Made by a program: the position numbers and the translations under genes. The notes under the pieces are model-generated. The model made no database searches. It was not told the origin of the DNA and saw only the letters and a list, made by a program, of their open reading frames with translations. A stretch of DNA of 64,000 bases from Roseococcus thiosulfatophilus (GTDB taxonomy: Bacteria > Pseudomonadota > Alphaproteobacteria > Acetobacterales > Acetobacteraceae): NCBI RefSeq assembly GCF_017311575.1, contig NZ_JAFFQY010000064.1, positions 62,001-126,000 of the forward strand, written 5' to 3'. This document shows, piece after piece, positions 9,271-17,492 of this stretch (the first letter of the stretch is position 1; the number at the start of each line of letters is the position of its first letter).

Positions 9271-9381
9271 TCCCAGGCGTGATCCACAGGCTTTTCCCCA
9301 CCCCAAAAAATTCCATAATAAATCTTATGCGGCATCTGTGCCCTGTGGACAGTTGTGTATGACCGCGAGAGAACCCGCCCC
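9271..9381. promoter_or_regulatory. AT-rich intergenic patch with DnaA-box-like sites
   Basis: This gap before mazG contains an unusually AT-rich run for this genome (9304-9329, centred on CCATAATAAATC). It is flanked by TGATCCACA at 9280-9288 (8 of 9 to TTATCCACA), TTTTCCCCA at 9292-9300 (7 of 9) and TGTGGACAG at 9344-9352 (reverse orientation, 7 of 9). It could be the mazG promoter, possibly DnaA-responsive. It is short for a replication origin, and the neighbouring genes are not the usual alphaproteobacterial oriC markers. Confidence 0.3.
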
Positions 9382-10181
9382 ATGACCCCTCCCAGCGCCG
9401 CCGAAGCCACCCTCGCCCTGCTCGCCGTCATGGCCCGGCTGCGTGATCCGGTGGCTGGCTGCCCTTGGGATGTGGCGCAGGATTTCGCCTCCATCGCGCC
9501 CTACACGATCGAGGAAGCCTATGAGGTGGCGGATGCCATCCGGCGCGGCCCGGACCCCGTGATGCTGCGCGACGAGCTGGGCGATCTGCTGCTCCAGGTC
9601 GCCTACCACGCCCGCATGGCGGAGGAGCGCGGCTGGTTCGCCTTCGCCGATGTGGCCGCCGGCATCACCGCCAAGATGATCCGCCGCCACCCGCACGTCT
9701 TCGGCGCGGCCGAGATCGCCGACGCCGCCGCCCAGACCGCCGCCTGGGAGGACGCCAAGGCCGCCGAGCGCGCGGCCCGGGCCGAGACGGGTGCGCTGGC
9801 CGGGGTGGCCACCGCCCTGCCCGCCCTGACCCGCGCCGAGAAGCTGACCAAGCGCGCCGCCCGTGTGGGCTTCGACTGGCCCGATGCCGCGGGCGTGCTG
9901 GACAAGCTGTCCGAAGAAACGGCCGAACTGCGCGCGGAACTGCCCGCGGCCGACCCCGCGCGGCTGGCCGATGAGCTGGGCGACATGCTTTTGTCATGGC
10001 CAACCTGGCCCGCAAGCTGGGCCTGGACCCGGAGGCCTGCCTGGCCCAGGCCAATGCCAAATTCGAGCGCCGCTTCGCCGCGGTGGAGGCGGCGCTGGCT
10101 GAACGCGGCCAGGCGCCCGCCGATGCCGGGCTGGAGGCGATGGAGGCGGAGTGGCGGGCGGCGAAGGCGCGGGGGCTGTAG
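9382..10181 (+). pseudogene. mazG: nucleoside triphosphate pyrophosphohydrolase MazG, frameshifted
   Basis: The first 203 or so codons give a clear MazG: CPWDVAQDF, then EEAYEVADAI and DELGDLLLQV in the first MazG domain, and the second domain up to LADELGDML. There the frame breaks. The expected continuation VMANLARKLGLDPEAC and KFERRFAAVEAAL is present but one frame over, from about 9993 to the TAG at 10179. The region 9988-9992 supplies five bases for two codons, so a single base is missing next to the TTTT run. MazG hydrolyses aberrant and canonical NTPs to NMP plus pyrophosphate. Either a true recent mutation or a base-calling error would explain this; both halves otherwise look under coding constraint. 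A GTG at 9355 is an alternative start. Confidence 0.88.
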
Positions 10182-10194
10182 CTTCCCCTCGCCT

Positions 10195-11046
10195 TCAATG
10201 CGCCAGGCTCATCTCCGGGATGGATTCACTGGCGGTCCAGAAGCGGCCGATGCTGTCGGCATGCACGGCCCGCGCTGCCGCATCGGCCTCCGCGACCGGC
10301 GGTGGCTCCAGGTCAAAATGCCCATGGGTGTCCCGGCCCCGCACCAGCGTGGCCGAGAGCCGCGTCGGCCCCACATGCCGCACCCGCGCCGGGATATAGC
10401 TGATGCCGAGGCCGATGCGGTCATGCCCCGCCCGGTTGGGCTGGGAGGCGTGCAGCACCAGCGTGTCGTGCAGCGAGAACTGGCCCGGCTGCAAGGGAAT
10501 GGGCACGGCTTCGCGCGGCTCGATCGCGGCCACCACGCTCTGCCCGCGCGAGAGCATGACCCGCGGGTCCTTGCGGTCGGCATGGGGCAGCTGCCCGTGA
10601 TGGTGGGAGCCGGGCAGGATGGTGACGCAACCGGCCTCCTCCGTGCTGGGCGTGAGCGCCAGCCAGGCGGTCACATGCTCATGCGGCGCCAGGCCGAAAT
10701 AGGTCGAATCCTGGTGCCAGGGCACGAAGCCCTCGGAATGCGCGGGCTTCCACCAGAGCGTGGTGTGGAACACCAGGATGTCCGGGCCGATCAGATCCTC
10801 CACCGCGTCCAGGATGGCCGGGTGACGGACGATCTCGGCCGCCCAGGGAAAGAGCAGGTAAGGTTTCACCCGGTTCGAGGGCTGGCGGATGCCGGCTTCG
10901 GAGGTGGCCCGCGTCGCCTCGCCACAGCAGCGCAGCACGTCCTGGTGCCAGGCCTCCGCCTGCTCGGGGCTGCAGGCGGTGAGCGGCGTGACATAGCCAT
11001 CGCGGCGGTACTGCGCGATGGCGGCGTCGTCGAGGTGCTTGGGCAT
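10195..11046 (-). CDS. phytanoyl-CoA dioxygenase family protein
   Basis: 283 aa Fe(II)/2-oxoglutarate oxygenase. The facial triad is readable as H111 and D113 in PWHQDSTYF and H199 in VLHASQPN, with R210 in HDRIG likely binding 2-oxoglutarate. I start at the ATG at 11046 because GCGGAGG sits six bases upstream; an upstream ATG at 11076 adds ten residues without a binding site. Family members hydroxylate varied small molecules (phytanoyl-CoA, ectoine and others), so the substrate cannot be named. It is the last gene of a minus-strand series following a Bug protein and a NUDIX hydrolase. Confidence 0.85.
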   Translation of the reverse strand: MPKHLDDAAIAQYRRDGYVTPLTACSPEQAEAWHQDVLRCCGEATRATSEAGIRQPSNRVKPYLLFPWAAEIVRHPAILDAVEDLIGPDILVFHTTLWWKPAHSEGFVPWHQDSTYFGLAPHEHVTAWLALTPSTEEAGCVTILPGSHHHGQLPHADRKDPRVMLSRGQSVVAAIEPREAVPIPLQPGQFSLHDTLVLHASQPNRAGHDRIGLGISYIPARVRHVGPTRLSATLVRGRDTHGHFDLEPPPVAEADAAARAVHADSIGRFWTASESIPEMSLAH

Positions 11047-11185
11047 CGGCGCCTCCGCGGTGATGGCGGGCAGCATGGCGCGTCATCACGCGGAAGGGCA
11101 AGTCGTCCTGGCGCGTAATCGGGCAACTTCGCTCTTTGGGCGCAAGATTGCCCAGGGAAGCGCCAGCAATGCCCGGCTGAGCGCC

Positions 11186-11932
11186 CTACCCCTTTTGCCC
11201 AGGCCAGCGCCCGCCCGAGGGCGGGCGGTCCTTCGCTGGAAACAGGCTGCCGCCATAGCCCGCCGCCTCGGGGATGCGGAGCATGACATTCCCCTCCCCG
11301 TCCGGCACCGGCTCGGGCATCACGGTCACGATGGGGGTGGCGCGGGCGGCCGAGATGGCCTCCGCCATGCTGCGGTGGCGCGCGAGGCGGCCGAGGTTCA
11401 GCCGTGTGGGGAAGACCAGGGTGCGACGCCCGGCCTCGGCCTCCTCCAGCACCTGGCCGGGGCGCATCCAGACGGCCTCGACCATCTCCCGCCCGTCATG
11501 CACGGCTTCCTGCCCTTCCGGTGCGGGCGCCACGAAGAAATGGGTGTCGAAGCGCTTGGGGCTGTGCACGGGCGTGACCCAATGCGCGAAGGGGGTCAGG
11601 GCCTCATGGTGCGGGCGCAGGCCGAGGCCCGCCAGATGCGCGGCGAAGGGGCCCTCGGCCGGCGGGGGTGCCGGGGGGCGGGCCAGCAACAGGCCGCATT
11701 CCTCCCAGGCCTCGCGGATGGCGGCGATGCGGTAGTGGCCGAGGGGGTCGCCCTCTGGCGCCAGGGCCGAATCCGCCGCCTCCACCCGCCCGCCAGGAAA
11801 GACCAGCGCGCCCGAGGCGAAGTCCACCTCGCGCGCGCGGGCCACCATCAGGACCTCGAGCCCCGCCGCGCCGTCGCGCAGCAGGAGGATGGTGGCGGCG
11901 GGGCGGGGCTTGGCGGGGGTTGGCGTGTTCAT
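11186..11932 (-). CDS. NUDIX hydrolase
   Basis: 248 aa. The NUDIX signature is split by an insertion: FPGGRV at 45-50, then about 20 residues, then REAWEECG at 73-80. This longer spacing and the following GLLLARPP segment resemble NUDT19-like or CoA-directed NUDIX proteins rather than MutT. ATG 11932 is preferred over the GTG at 11941 three codons upstream. Its 3' end carries a strong GC hairpin inside the coding sequence (around 11209-11228). It lies 41 bases downstream of the Bug gene on the same strand. Confidence 0.85.
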   Translation of the reverse strand: MNTPTPAKPRPAATILLLRDGAAGLEVLMVARAREVDFASGALVFPGGRVEAADSALAPEGDPLGHYRIAAIREAWEECGLLLARPPAPPPAEGPFAAHLAGLGLRPHHEALTPFAHWVTPVHSPKRFDTHFFVAPAPEGQEAVHDGREMVEAVWMRPGQVLEEAEAGRRTLVFPTRLNLGRLARHRSMAEAISAARATPIVTVMPEPVPDGEGNVMLRIPEAAGYGGSLFPAKDRPPSGGRWPGQKG

Positions 11933-11973
11933 GGGCGCCACTCAAGCGCGGGTGGCGCCGCTTGGCCAGACCA

Positions 11974-12954
11974 TCAGGAGGCGCGGATATTCGCCTCCCG
12001 GATGATGGGCGCCCAGGTGTCGAACTCGGTGCGGATATGGGTGGCGAAGGCCTCGGGCGTGCCGGGCACCATCTGTCCCGCCTGCTGGCGCGCGACCTGT
12101 TCCACCACCTCGGGCATGGCGGCGATGCGGGCGAAGACGGCGTTGATCCGCAGCACCAGTTCCCGGTCCATGCCGGCCGGGGCCAGGATGCCGTGCCAGA
12201 TGGCGGTGTTGAAACCGGGCAGCACATCGGCCACGGGCCGCGTCTCGGGCAGCAGCGGCGTGCCGGCGGGCGAACCCACGCCGATCGCGCGCACCCTGCC
12301 CTCCCGGATCATGGACAGCGCCGAGGAGACGGAGGGGAAGGCGAACTGCACATCGCCGCGGACCAGCGCCGTGACCAGCTCCGCGCCCGAACGGTAGGGC
12401 ACATGCACCATGCGGATGCCGGCACGCCGGAGGAACAGCTCCATGAAGAGGTGCGAGCCATTGCCGTTCCCGGCCGAGGAATAGGTGTAGCCATCGGGCC
12501 GCGCACGGGCGAGCTCGATCACCTCCTGGGTCGTGCGGGCCTCGATGGTCGGGTGGGCCAGCAGCACGGAGGGCAGGTTCACCAGGTGGATGATGGGGCT
12601 GAACGCCGTCATCGGGTCATAGGAGAGGCTGGGGTTCAGCTCCTTCCCGATGGCGTTGGCGCCGATATCGGCCATCATCAGCGTCTGCCCGTCGGGGCGC
12701 TGCTGGGCGGTGAAGGCGCCGGCGATGGTGCCGCCCGCGCCCGGCCGGTTCTCCACCACCAGGGTGTGGCCGTTCGCGACCTCCGGAAAGCGGGCGGCCA
12801 CGATGCGTGACAGCGTATCCACCGCACCCCCCGCGCCGAATGGGACGATCAGGCGGATGTTGCGGTCAGGCCAGGCGGGCTGGGCCTGGAGCGCCGGCGC
12901 CGCGAGCAATGGCAGCAGCGCCGCGCCGGCCGCGCGGCGGGTGATCTTGGACAT
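11974..12954 (-). CDS. tripartite tricarboxylate transporter substrate-binding protein (Bug family)
   Basis: 326 aa with a signal peptide (MSKITRRAAGAALLPLLA, cleavage after LQAQ). The Bug fold is shown by IRLIVPFGAGGAVDTLSR near the N-terminus, VENRPGAGG, MVHVPYRSGAE and the C-terminal helical region. Such proteins bind carboxylates or related small molecules in the periplasm, either for TctAB permeases or as orphan sensors. No TctA or TctB permease gene is present here, so this is an orphan binding protein, as is common in this lineage. The ligand is unknown. Confidence 0.9.
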   Translation of the reverse strand: MSKITRRAAGAALLPLLAAPALQAQPAWPDRNIRLIVPFGAGGAVDTLSRIVAARFPEVANGHTLVVENRPGAGGTIAGAFTAQQRPDGQTLMMADIGANAIGKELNPSLSYDPMTAFSPIIHLVNLPSVLLAHPTIEARTTQEVIELARARPDGYTYSSAGNGNGSHLFMELFLRRAGIRMVHVPYRSGAELVTALVRGDVQFAFPSVSSALSMIREGRVRAIGVGSPAGTPLLPETRPVADVLPGFNTAIWHGILAPAGMDRELVLRINAVFARIAAMPEVVEQVARQQAGQMVPGTPEAFATHIRTEFDTWAPIIREANIRAS

Positions 12955-13073
12955 GGATTCGTTCCTCTCTTGCCGGCGACTTTAAACCGGGCGGGCGGCC
13001 TTACAACGGGAAGATGCGAGGCTTGCAGAAAGGCACGGGGCACGCGCCCGAGGAGGTGATCGGGGCCCTTCTC

Positions 13074-13090
13074 TACACGTCATGAGTGTA
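13074..13090. promoter_or_regulatory. inverted repeat, possible operator
   Basis: TACAC and GTGTA are separated by seven bases in the gap between the divergent Bug and DUF1028 genes. The spacing and position would suit a dimeric repressor acting on either promoter, but no regulator gene lies next to it. This is only a pattern match. Confidence 0.25.
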
Positions 13091-13196
13091 TGCAATTCAT
13101 GGGTAATCGTCGCGGTGGCCCACAACTCAATCACAAGGTCCGTCTTGCCAATTTCCGGTGCCTACGTGCTAGAAAATGGGAAAAGGAAGGTCGCCT

Positions 13197-13916
13197 GTGA
13201 CTTGGTCCCTGCTTGTTCATGACCCCGAGAGCCAGGCCTTCGCCGTGGCGATCACCACCTGCAACCTCGCGGTCGGGGCCTCCTGCCCCTTCGTGCGCAG
13301 CGGGGTGGGCGCGGTCTCCACCCAGTCGCTGACCAATCGCTACCTGGGGCCGGCGGTGCTGGCGGGGCTGGCGCGCGGCCTCTCGCCGCAGGCCGCCATC
13401 GAGGGCGCCCTGGTGGGCGATGACGGCAAGCATCTGCGCCAGGTTCATGCGCTGGACCGCCACGGCCGCGCCGCGGCCTGGACGGGGCGGAACTGCGTGG
13501 CCTATGCGGGCGCGCGCAGCGGCCAGGGCTGGTCGGTGGCGGGCAACATGCTCTCGGGCGAGGAGGTGATCTCCGACACCGCGGCCGCCTTCCTCACGCG
13601 CGAGGAACTGCCCCTGCCCGAGCGGATGCTGGCCGCCATGCAGGCGGGCGAGGCGGCGGGGGGTGACCGCCGCGGCCGGCAATCGGCGGCGCTGATCCTG
13701 ACCACGGTCGAGGATTTTCCGGACATAGACCTGCGCGTGGACGACCACCGCGCGCCGCTGGATGAGTTGCAGCGCCTGATGAAGCTGTGGCGCACCCTGC
13801 GCGAGCCCGGGCTGCGCGACAGCCCCGGCCGGCAGAACCCCTCCGGCCTCACCGACCTCGACGAGATTGACGAGGGGTGGCGGCGCAAGGGACTGGATTT
13901 GCGGCTGAGCCGATAG
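13197..13916 (+). CDS. DUF1028 domain-containing protein
   Basis: 239 aa. The sequence from TWSLLVHDPESQAFAVAI through ASCPFVRSGVGAVSTQS and GWSVAGNMLSG fits the DUF1028 family, whose fold resembles Ntn hydrolases. No catalytic function is established. I use the GTG at 13197 because AGGAAGG lies six bases upstream; an ATG at 13176 is in frame but would overlap that site. The C-terminal third (LTDLDEIDEGWRRKG) is less typical. The last base of its TAG is also the first base of the four-unit palindromic repeat array. Confidence 0.83.
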   Translation: MTWSLLVHDPESQAFAVAITTCNLAVGASCPFVRSGVGAVSTQSLTNRYLGPAVLAGLARGLSPQAAIEGALVGDDGKHLRQVHALDRHGRAAAWTGRNCVAYAGARSGQGWSVAGNMLSGEEVISDTAAAFLTREELPLPERMLAAMQAGEAAGGDRRGRQSAALILTTVEDFPDIDLRVDDHRAPLDELQRLMKLWRTLREPGLRDSPGRQNPSGLTDLDEIDEGWRRKGLDLRLSR

Positions 13917-14129
13917 CGCCCGATCGGCTTCGGTGGGACATCGGAGCCGTGAATCGGTCGCTCAGGAAAAGCGCCCGATCGGCTTCGGTGAACACCGGAG
14001 CCGTGAATCGGTCGCTGGCGAAAAGCGCCCGATCGGCTTCGGTGGAACACCGGGGCCGTGAATCGGTCGCTCGGGAACAGCGCCCGATCGGCTTCGGTGG
14101 GACACCGGAGCCGTGAATCGGTCGCTCAG
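13916..14129. repeat. palindromic repeat array, four units of 54-55 bp
   Basis: Four head-to-tail units start at 13916, 13971, 14025 and 14080. Each begins GCGCCCGATCGGCTTCGGTG and, after a 2-4 base turn, continues CACCGGAGCCGTGAATCGGTCGC, so each folds into a hairpin: GGCTTCGGTG pairs with CACCGGAGCC and the outer GCGCCCGAT pairs loosely with ATCGGTCGC. The units differ by only a few substitutions and are separated by a short A-rich linker (TCAGGAAAA or similar). The array fills the space between two convergent genes, touching the stop codons of the DUF1028 gene and of ubiK. Related units occur at 53954-54100 and 61275-61339. It resembles REP/BIME elements; a terminator role is possible. Confidence 0.93.
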
Positions 14130-14425
14130 CCCGTGGCGCCGGCCACCGGCTCCGGGTCCGGATCGGCGGCGCGCAGTGCGGCAAGTTCCGCCTCCAGCGC
14201 CGCCACGCGGACCTCCAGCGCCTCGGCGTGTTCGCGGGCGCGGCGCGCCACCTCCATCACGGCGTCGAGATCGGCCGCGCGGGCCAGTTCGAGGCGCCGC
14301 ACCATGCCCTCGGCCTGGGCGCGGGCCATGGCCTCCATCTCCGCGCGCATGCCCGACAGCAGCGAGAAGGCGCCACCCGCCACCCCCGCGATGTCGTCCA
14401 GCCGCTGCCTTGCCTCGTTCCGCAT
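14126..14425 (-). CDS. ubiK: accessory factor UbiK family protein (BMFP domain)
   Basis: 99 aa, almost entirely helical. The N-terminus RQRLDDIAGVAGGAFSLLSG and the C-terminal coiled coil (HAEALEVRVAALEAELAAL) match the BMFP/UbiK family, in which an amphipathic helix precedes a trimeric coiled coil. UbiK assists the late ubiquinone biosynthesis complex in proteobacteria; that role here is inferred from the family. Its TGA lies inside the last unit of the palindromic array, and its start faces the divergent hldD with a gap of 57 bases. Confidence 0.85.
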   Translation of the reverse strand: MRNEARQRLDDIAGVAGGAFSLLSGMRAEMEAMARAQAEGMVRRLELARAADLDAVMEVARRAREHAEALEVRVAALEAELAALRAADPDPEPVAGATG

Positions 14426-14482
14426 GTCCTGATCCTTCCTGCGCCGCTTGTCGTCGTGCGGGCCCCGCTATAACCCGCTCCC

Positions 14483-15475
14483 ATGATCCTCGTCACCGGC
14501 GGCGCCGGCTTCATCGGCTCCAACCTCGTCCAGGCGCTGAGCGCGCGTGGGGAGGAGGTGGTGGTCCTCGACCGGCTTGGCGAGGGGGAGAAGTGGCGCA
14601 ACCTCGAAGGCTGCGTCCTGGCCGGGCTATGGCCGCCCGAGGCGCTGGACGAGGCCCTGGCCATGGCGCCGCGCGCCGTGGTGCATCTCGGCGCCATCAG
14701 CGCCACCACGGTGACCGATGGCGATGCGGTGGCGGCCGACAACCTGATGCTGTCGCTGCGGCTATGGGAGTGGTGCGCGGCGGCACGGGTGCCGCTGATC
14801 TACGCCTCCTCCGCCGCCACCTATGGCGATGGCGCCGAGGGGTTCGAGGATGTGCAGGATGCGGCGTCCCTCGCCCGTTTCCGGCCACTCAACCTCTATG
14901 GCTGGTCCAAGCACGCCTTCGACCGCCGGGTGGCGCAGATGCTGGCGCTGGGCCGCCCTGCCCCGCCGCAATGGGCCGGGCTGAAGTTCTTCAACGTGTA
15001 CGGGCCGCGCGAGGCCCATAAAGGCCGCATGGCCAGCGTGGTGCTGCACAAATGGCGGGAGGTCATGGCGGGGCAGCCCGCGCGCCTCTTCGCCTCCGAC
15101 CGGCCGGGCATTCCGGATGGCGGGCAGATGCGCGACTTCGTCTGGGTGGGCGATGCGGTGGCGGCCATGCTGTGGCTGCTGGACAACCCCCGCGTCTCGG
15201 GCCTGTTCAACCTGGGCAGCGGGCGCGCGCGCAGCTTCGAGGACTTGGCGGGGGCGCTGTTCGCGGCGCTGGGGCGGGCGCCGGACATCGAATATGTGCC
15301 CATGCCCGCGGATCTGGCCGGGAAATACCAGTATTTCACCGAGGCCCCGATGGCGCGGCTGCGCCAGGCGGGCTTCGCGGCACCCGCGACACCGCTGGAA
15401 CAGGGTGTCGCGGAATATGTGGCCTGGCTGGGGGAGAACCCGTGGAATCTGGAGGGCGGCGCTACCGCCCCTTGA
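14483..15475 (+). CDS. hldD: ADP-glyceromanno-heptose 6-epimerase
   Basis: 330 aa extended short-chain dehydrogenase. The nucleotide-binding loop GGAGFIG is at residues 6-12, YASSAATYG and YGWSKHAFD carry the Ser and Tyr-x-x-x-Lys residues, and FFNVYGPREAHKGRMASV is diagnostic of HldD/RfaD. It inverts C6 of ADP-D-glycero-D-manno-heptose to give ADP-L-glycero-D-manno-heptose for the LPS inner core. gmhB and gmhA lie close by on the opposite strand, completing three steps of this pathway; hldE is not in the window. Its 3' end overlaps the convergent hydratase gene by 14 bases. Confidence 0.94.
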   Translation: MILVTGGAGFIGSNLVQALSARGEEVVVLDRLGEGEKWRNLEGCVLAGLWPPEALDEALAMAPRAVVHLGAISATTVTDGDAVAADNLMLSLRLWEWCAAARVPLIYASSAATYGDGAEGFEDVQDAASLARFRPLNLYGWSKHAFDRRVAQMLALGRPAPPQWAGLKFFNVYGPREAHKGRMASVVLHKWREVMAGQPARLFASDRPGIPDGGQMRDFVWVGDAVAAMLWLLDNPRVSGLFNLGSGRARSFEDLAGALFAALGRAPDIEYVPMPADLAGKYQYFTEAPMARLRQAGFAAPATPLEQGVAEYVAWLGENPWNLEGGATAP

Positions 15476-16268
15476 ACACGGGCCGGCGCTTCTCGTTGAA
15501 GCTCGCGATGCCCTCGCGCCGGTCCTCGGTGGGCACCAGGCGGTTGTAGGCCTCCACCTCGAAGCGCAGCCCGGTGCGGAGGTCCATCTGCATGCCGAAA
15601 TGGATGCTCTTCTTGGCCTGCCGCACCGAGAGCGGCGCGTTGCCGGCGATGGTGCGCGCCGTCTCCAGCGCGGCGTCGAACAGCGCCTCGGCCGGGTGCA
15701 GCGCGTTCAGGATGCCCCATTCCAGCGCCTGTTCGGCCGTGAAGGGCTTGCCGGTCAGGATGATCTCCTTCGCGCGGCGCTCCCCCACGGTACGGGGCAG
15801 CGTCATGGTGCCGCCGGCGCCGGGCATGATGCCGATGGTGACCTCGGTCAGCGCGAAGCGGGTGCCGGGCTGGCCATAGGCGAAGTCCGACGCCAGAACC
15901 ATCTCGAGCCCGCCCGCATAGGCATGGCCGTTCACGGCCGCGATGATGGTGATGGGGCAGTCCATCTGGGCCCAATAGGCGCGTTCGAAGATCTCGTGCT
16001 GGGCGATCCATTGCGCGTCGGTCATGCCGTTGCGCTCCTTAAGGTCACCGCCGCCGCAGAAGGCGCGGCCGCCCGTGCCGGTGAAGATGACGCAGCGCGT
16101 CTCGCCCGGTTCCGCGGTCAACTGCGTCCAGAGCGTGTGCAGATCCCGCCCCATCTGGGTGTTGAGCGCGTTCGAAACCTCCGGCCGGTTGAGCCGCGCC
16201 ACGAGCACATGGGGGGCGGGCGTCTCGAAGGCGATGGTGTCGAGTTGGGGCAGCTTGTCCATCGGCAT
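15462..16268 (-). CDS. enoyl-CoA hydratase/isomerase family protein
   Basis: 268 aa crotonase. The oxyanion-hole segments are GGRAFCGGGDLKERNG and AVNGHAYAGGLEMVLASDF, and the catalytic region is TEVTIGIMPGAGGTMTLPR, which keeps both conserved glutamates expected for hydration (NGHAYAGGLE and LTEV). The C-terminus ASFNEKRRPVFKGR is typical. The acyl-CoA substrate is unknown. It lies between hldD (convergent, overlapping) and gmhB (same strand, 61 bases downstream of gmhB's end), so it may be read from the gmhA-gmhB transcript although it has no evident LPS role. Confidence 0.9.
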   Translation of the reverse strand: MPMDKLPQLDTIAFETPAPHVLVARLNRPEVSNALNTQMGRDLHTLWTQLTAEPGETRCVIFTGTGGRAFCGGGDLKERNGMTDAQWIAQHEIFERAYWAQMDCPITIIAAVNGHAYAGGLEMVLASDFAYGQPGTRFALTEVTIGIMPGAGGTMTLPRTVGERRAKEIILTGKPFTAEQALEWGILNALHPAEALFDAALETARTIAGNAPLSVRQAKKSIHFGMQMDLRTGLRFEVEAYNRLVPTEDRREGIASFNEKRRPVFKGR

Positions 16269-16329
16269 GTCCTTGGGCTGGTGTGGCGCGGTTCTCGCGC
16301 GGGATGGGTTGGCGGGCCAGGGGGCGGGC

Positions 16330-16881
16330 CTAGGAAACCTTGTCGGCGGCGCTGGCCAGGAAAGAAATCGCCTCGGTCAGCGGCGCGCCAATAGGAAAGA
16401 TAATTGTCCTAGGACCATGATCCACGACCTCTGCCGCATCGTGCGGGAATAATAGCCTGATTCCCACGCCCGCGGCTTCCGCGGCCGCCATGTCCGTCCG
16501 GCGGTCGCCCAGCATCACGCTGGCCGCGAGGTCCAGCCCCAACGCCGCCGCGGCGTCCAGGATCATTCCCGGGCCAGGCTTGCGGCGCCGGCTGGGCGCC
16601 ACGTCGGGGCAGTGCTCCACGCGGTCCAGCGGCGCGCCCTCCGCCACGAAGCGCGCGCGCATCCATTCCGTCAGCGCCGCGAAATCCTCTTCGGAATACA
16701 TGCCGCGACAGATGCCGGACTGGTTCGTCACCACCACCAGCGCCATGCCGAGCCCACGCGCGGCCCGGCAGAGTTCGAAGATGCCCGGCCGGAAATGGAA
16801 GTCCTCGATGCGGTGGACATAGCCCAGATCCTCGTTCACCACCCCGTCACGGTCGAGGAAGAGCGCGCGCCGACCCGTCAC
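16330..16881 (-). CDS. gmhB: D-glycero-beta-D-manno-heptose-1,7-bisphosphate 7-phosphatase
   Basis: 183 aa HAD-IIIA phosphatase. [15 protein letters not shown] supplies D10 and D12, [12 protein letters not shown] supplies the second motif, and RRRKPGPGM plus [12 protein letters not shown] supply motifs III and IV. It removes the 7-phosphate in ADP-heptose synthesis. The zinc loop of the enterobacterial enzyme is missing: only one cysteine remains in [15 protein letters not shown]. It overlaps gmhA by four bases (ATGA), so the pair is coupled. Some family members act on histidinol phosphate, but the gmhA and hldD neighbours favour the heptose role. Confidence 0.9.
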   Translation of the reverse strand: MTGRRALFLDRDGVVNEDLGYVHRIEDFHFRPGIFELCRAARGLGMALVVVTNQSGICRGMYSEEDFAALTEWMRARFVAEGAPLDRVEHCPDVAPSRRRKPGPGMILDAAAALGLDLAASVMLGDRRTDMAAAEAAGVGIRLLFPHDAAEVVDHGPRTIIFPIGAPLTEAISFLASAADKVS

Positions 16882-17471
16882 GGCCCAGGCGGTGGGAACA
16901 ACGCGGCCTCGATGGCGGCGCAGAGCGCATGGCCCAGCGCCTCATGCCCCTCCTGGATGCGCGCCGTCTCGGTGCTGGGCACGCGCAGCAGGTGGTCGCA
17001 CAGCGCGTCCATGCGACCCTCCCGCGCCCCGGTGAAGCCCACGCACACCATTCTCCGCGCCCGCGCCGCCTCCAGCGCGGCCAACACATTTGCCGAATTG
17101 CCGGAGGTGGAGAGGGCGAACAGCACATCACCCCCCTGCCCCAACGCCGCCACCTGGCGCGAGAACACCTGGTCGAAGCCGTAGTCATTTCCGATGCAGG
17201 TGAGCGCCGAGCTGTCGGTCGTCAGCGCGATGGCCGGCAGCGGCGGGCGGTCATGCAGGAAGCGGCCGACCAGTTCGGCCGCCCAGTGCTGGGCGTCGGC
17301 GGCACTTCCGCCATTGCCGCAGAGCAGCAGCTTGCGGCCGCCCTGAAGCGCCGCCACCGTCACCTTGGCCACGCGGGCGGCGGTGGCGCAAAGGGCCGCA
17401 TCGCCCGCCATCGCCTCCAGCACCCGCGCCGATCGCGCGAGTTGGCCCGCCATGTGATCCGCCAGTTCCAT
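16878..17471 (-). CDS. gmhA: phosphoheptose isomerase (SIS domain)
   Basis: 197 aa. Sugar isomerase domain with [54 protein letters not shown] and [14 protein letters not shown], all characteristic of GmhA. It converts sedoheptulose 7-phosphate to D-glycero-D-manno-heptose 7-phosphate, the first step of ADP-heptose synthesis. It is coupled to gmhB by a four-base overlap. The next gene upstream on the same strand (LOG family) ends 21 bases before its start, so they may share a transcript. Confidence 0.94.
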   Translation of the reverse strand: MELADHMAGQLARSARVLEAMAGDAALCATAARVAKVTVAALQGGRKLLLCGNGGSAADAQHWAAELVGRFLHDRPPLPAIALTTDSSALTCIGNDYGFDQVFSRQVAALGQGGDVLFALSTSGNSANVLAALEAARARRMVCVGFTGAREGRMDALCDHLLRVPSTETARIQEGHEALGHALCAAIEAALFPPPGP

Positions 17472-17492
17472 GCGCCCCTCCTCCAGGGAGGT

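Noticed and set aside
9270-9382. Replication origin
   Set aside because: Only about 110 bp with three imperfect DnaA boxes, and the neighbouring genes (MBL hydrolase, mazG) are not the usual alphaproteobacterial oriC neighbours.
9985-9998. Programmed -1 frameshifting in mazG
   Set aside because: The site does not fit an X XXY YYZ heptamer and there is no clear downstream pseudoknot; MazG is not known to use recoding.
11209-11228. Strong hairpin near the NUDIX gene 3' end as a terminator
   Set aside because: It lies inside the coding sequence, has no T tract, and GC-rich coding DNA often forms such palindromes.
13916-14129. CRISPR-like array
   Set aside because: Units are contiguous 54-55 bp palindromes without unique spacers, and no cas genes are present.
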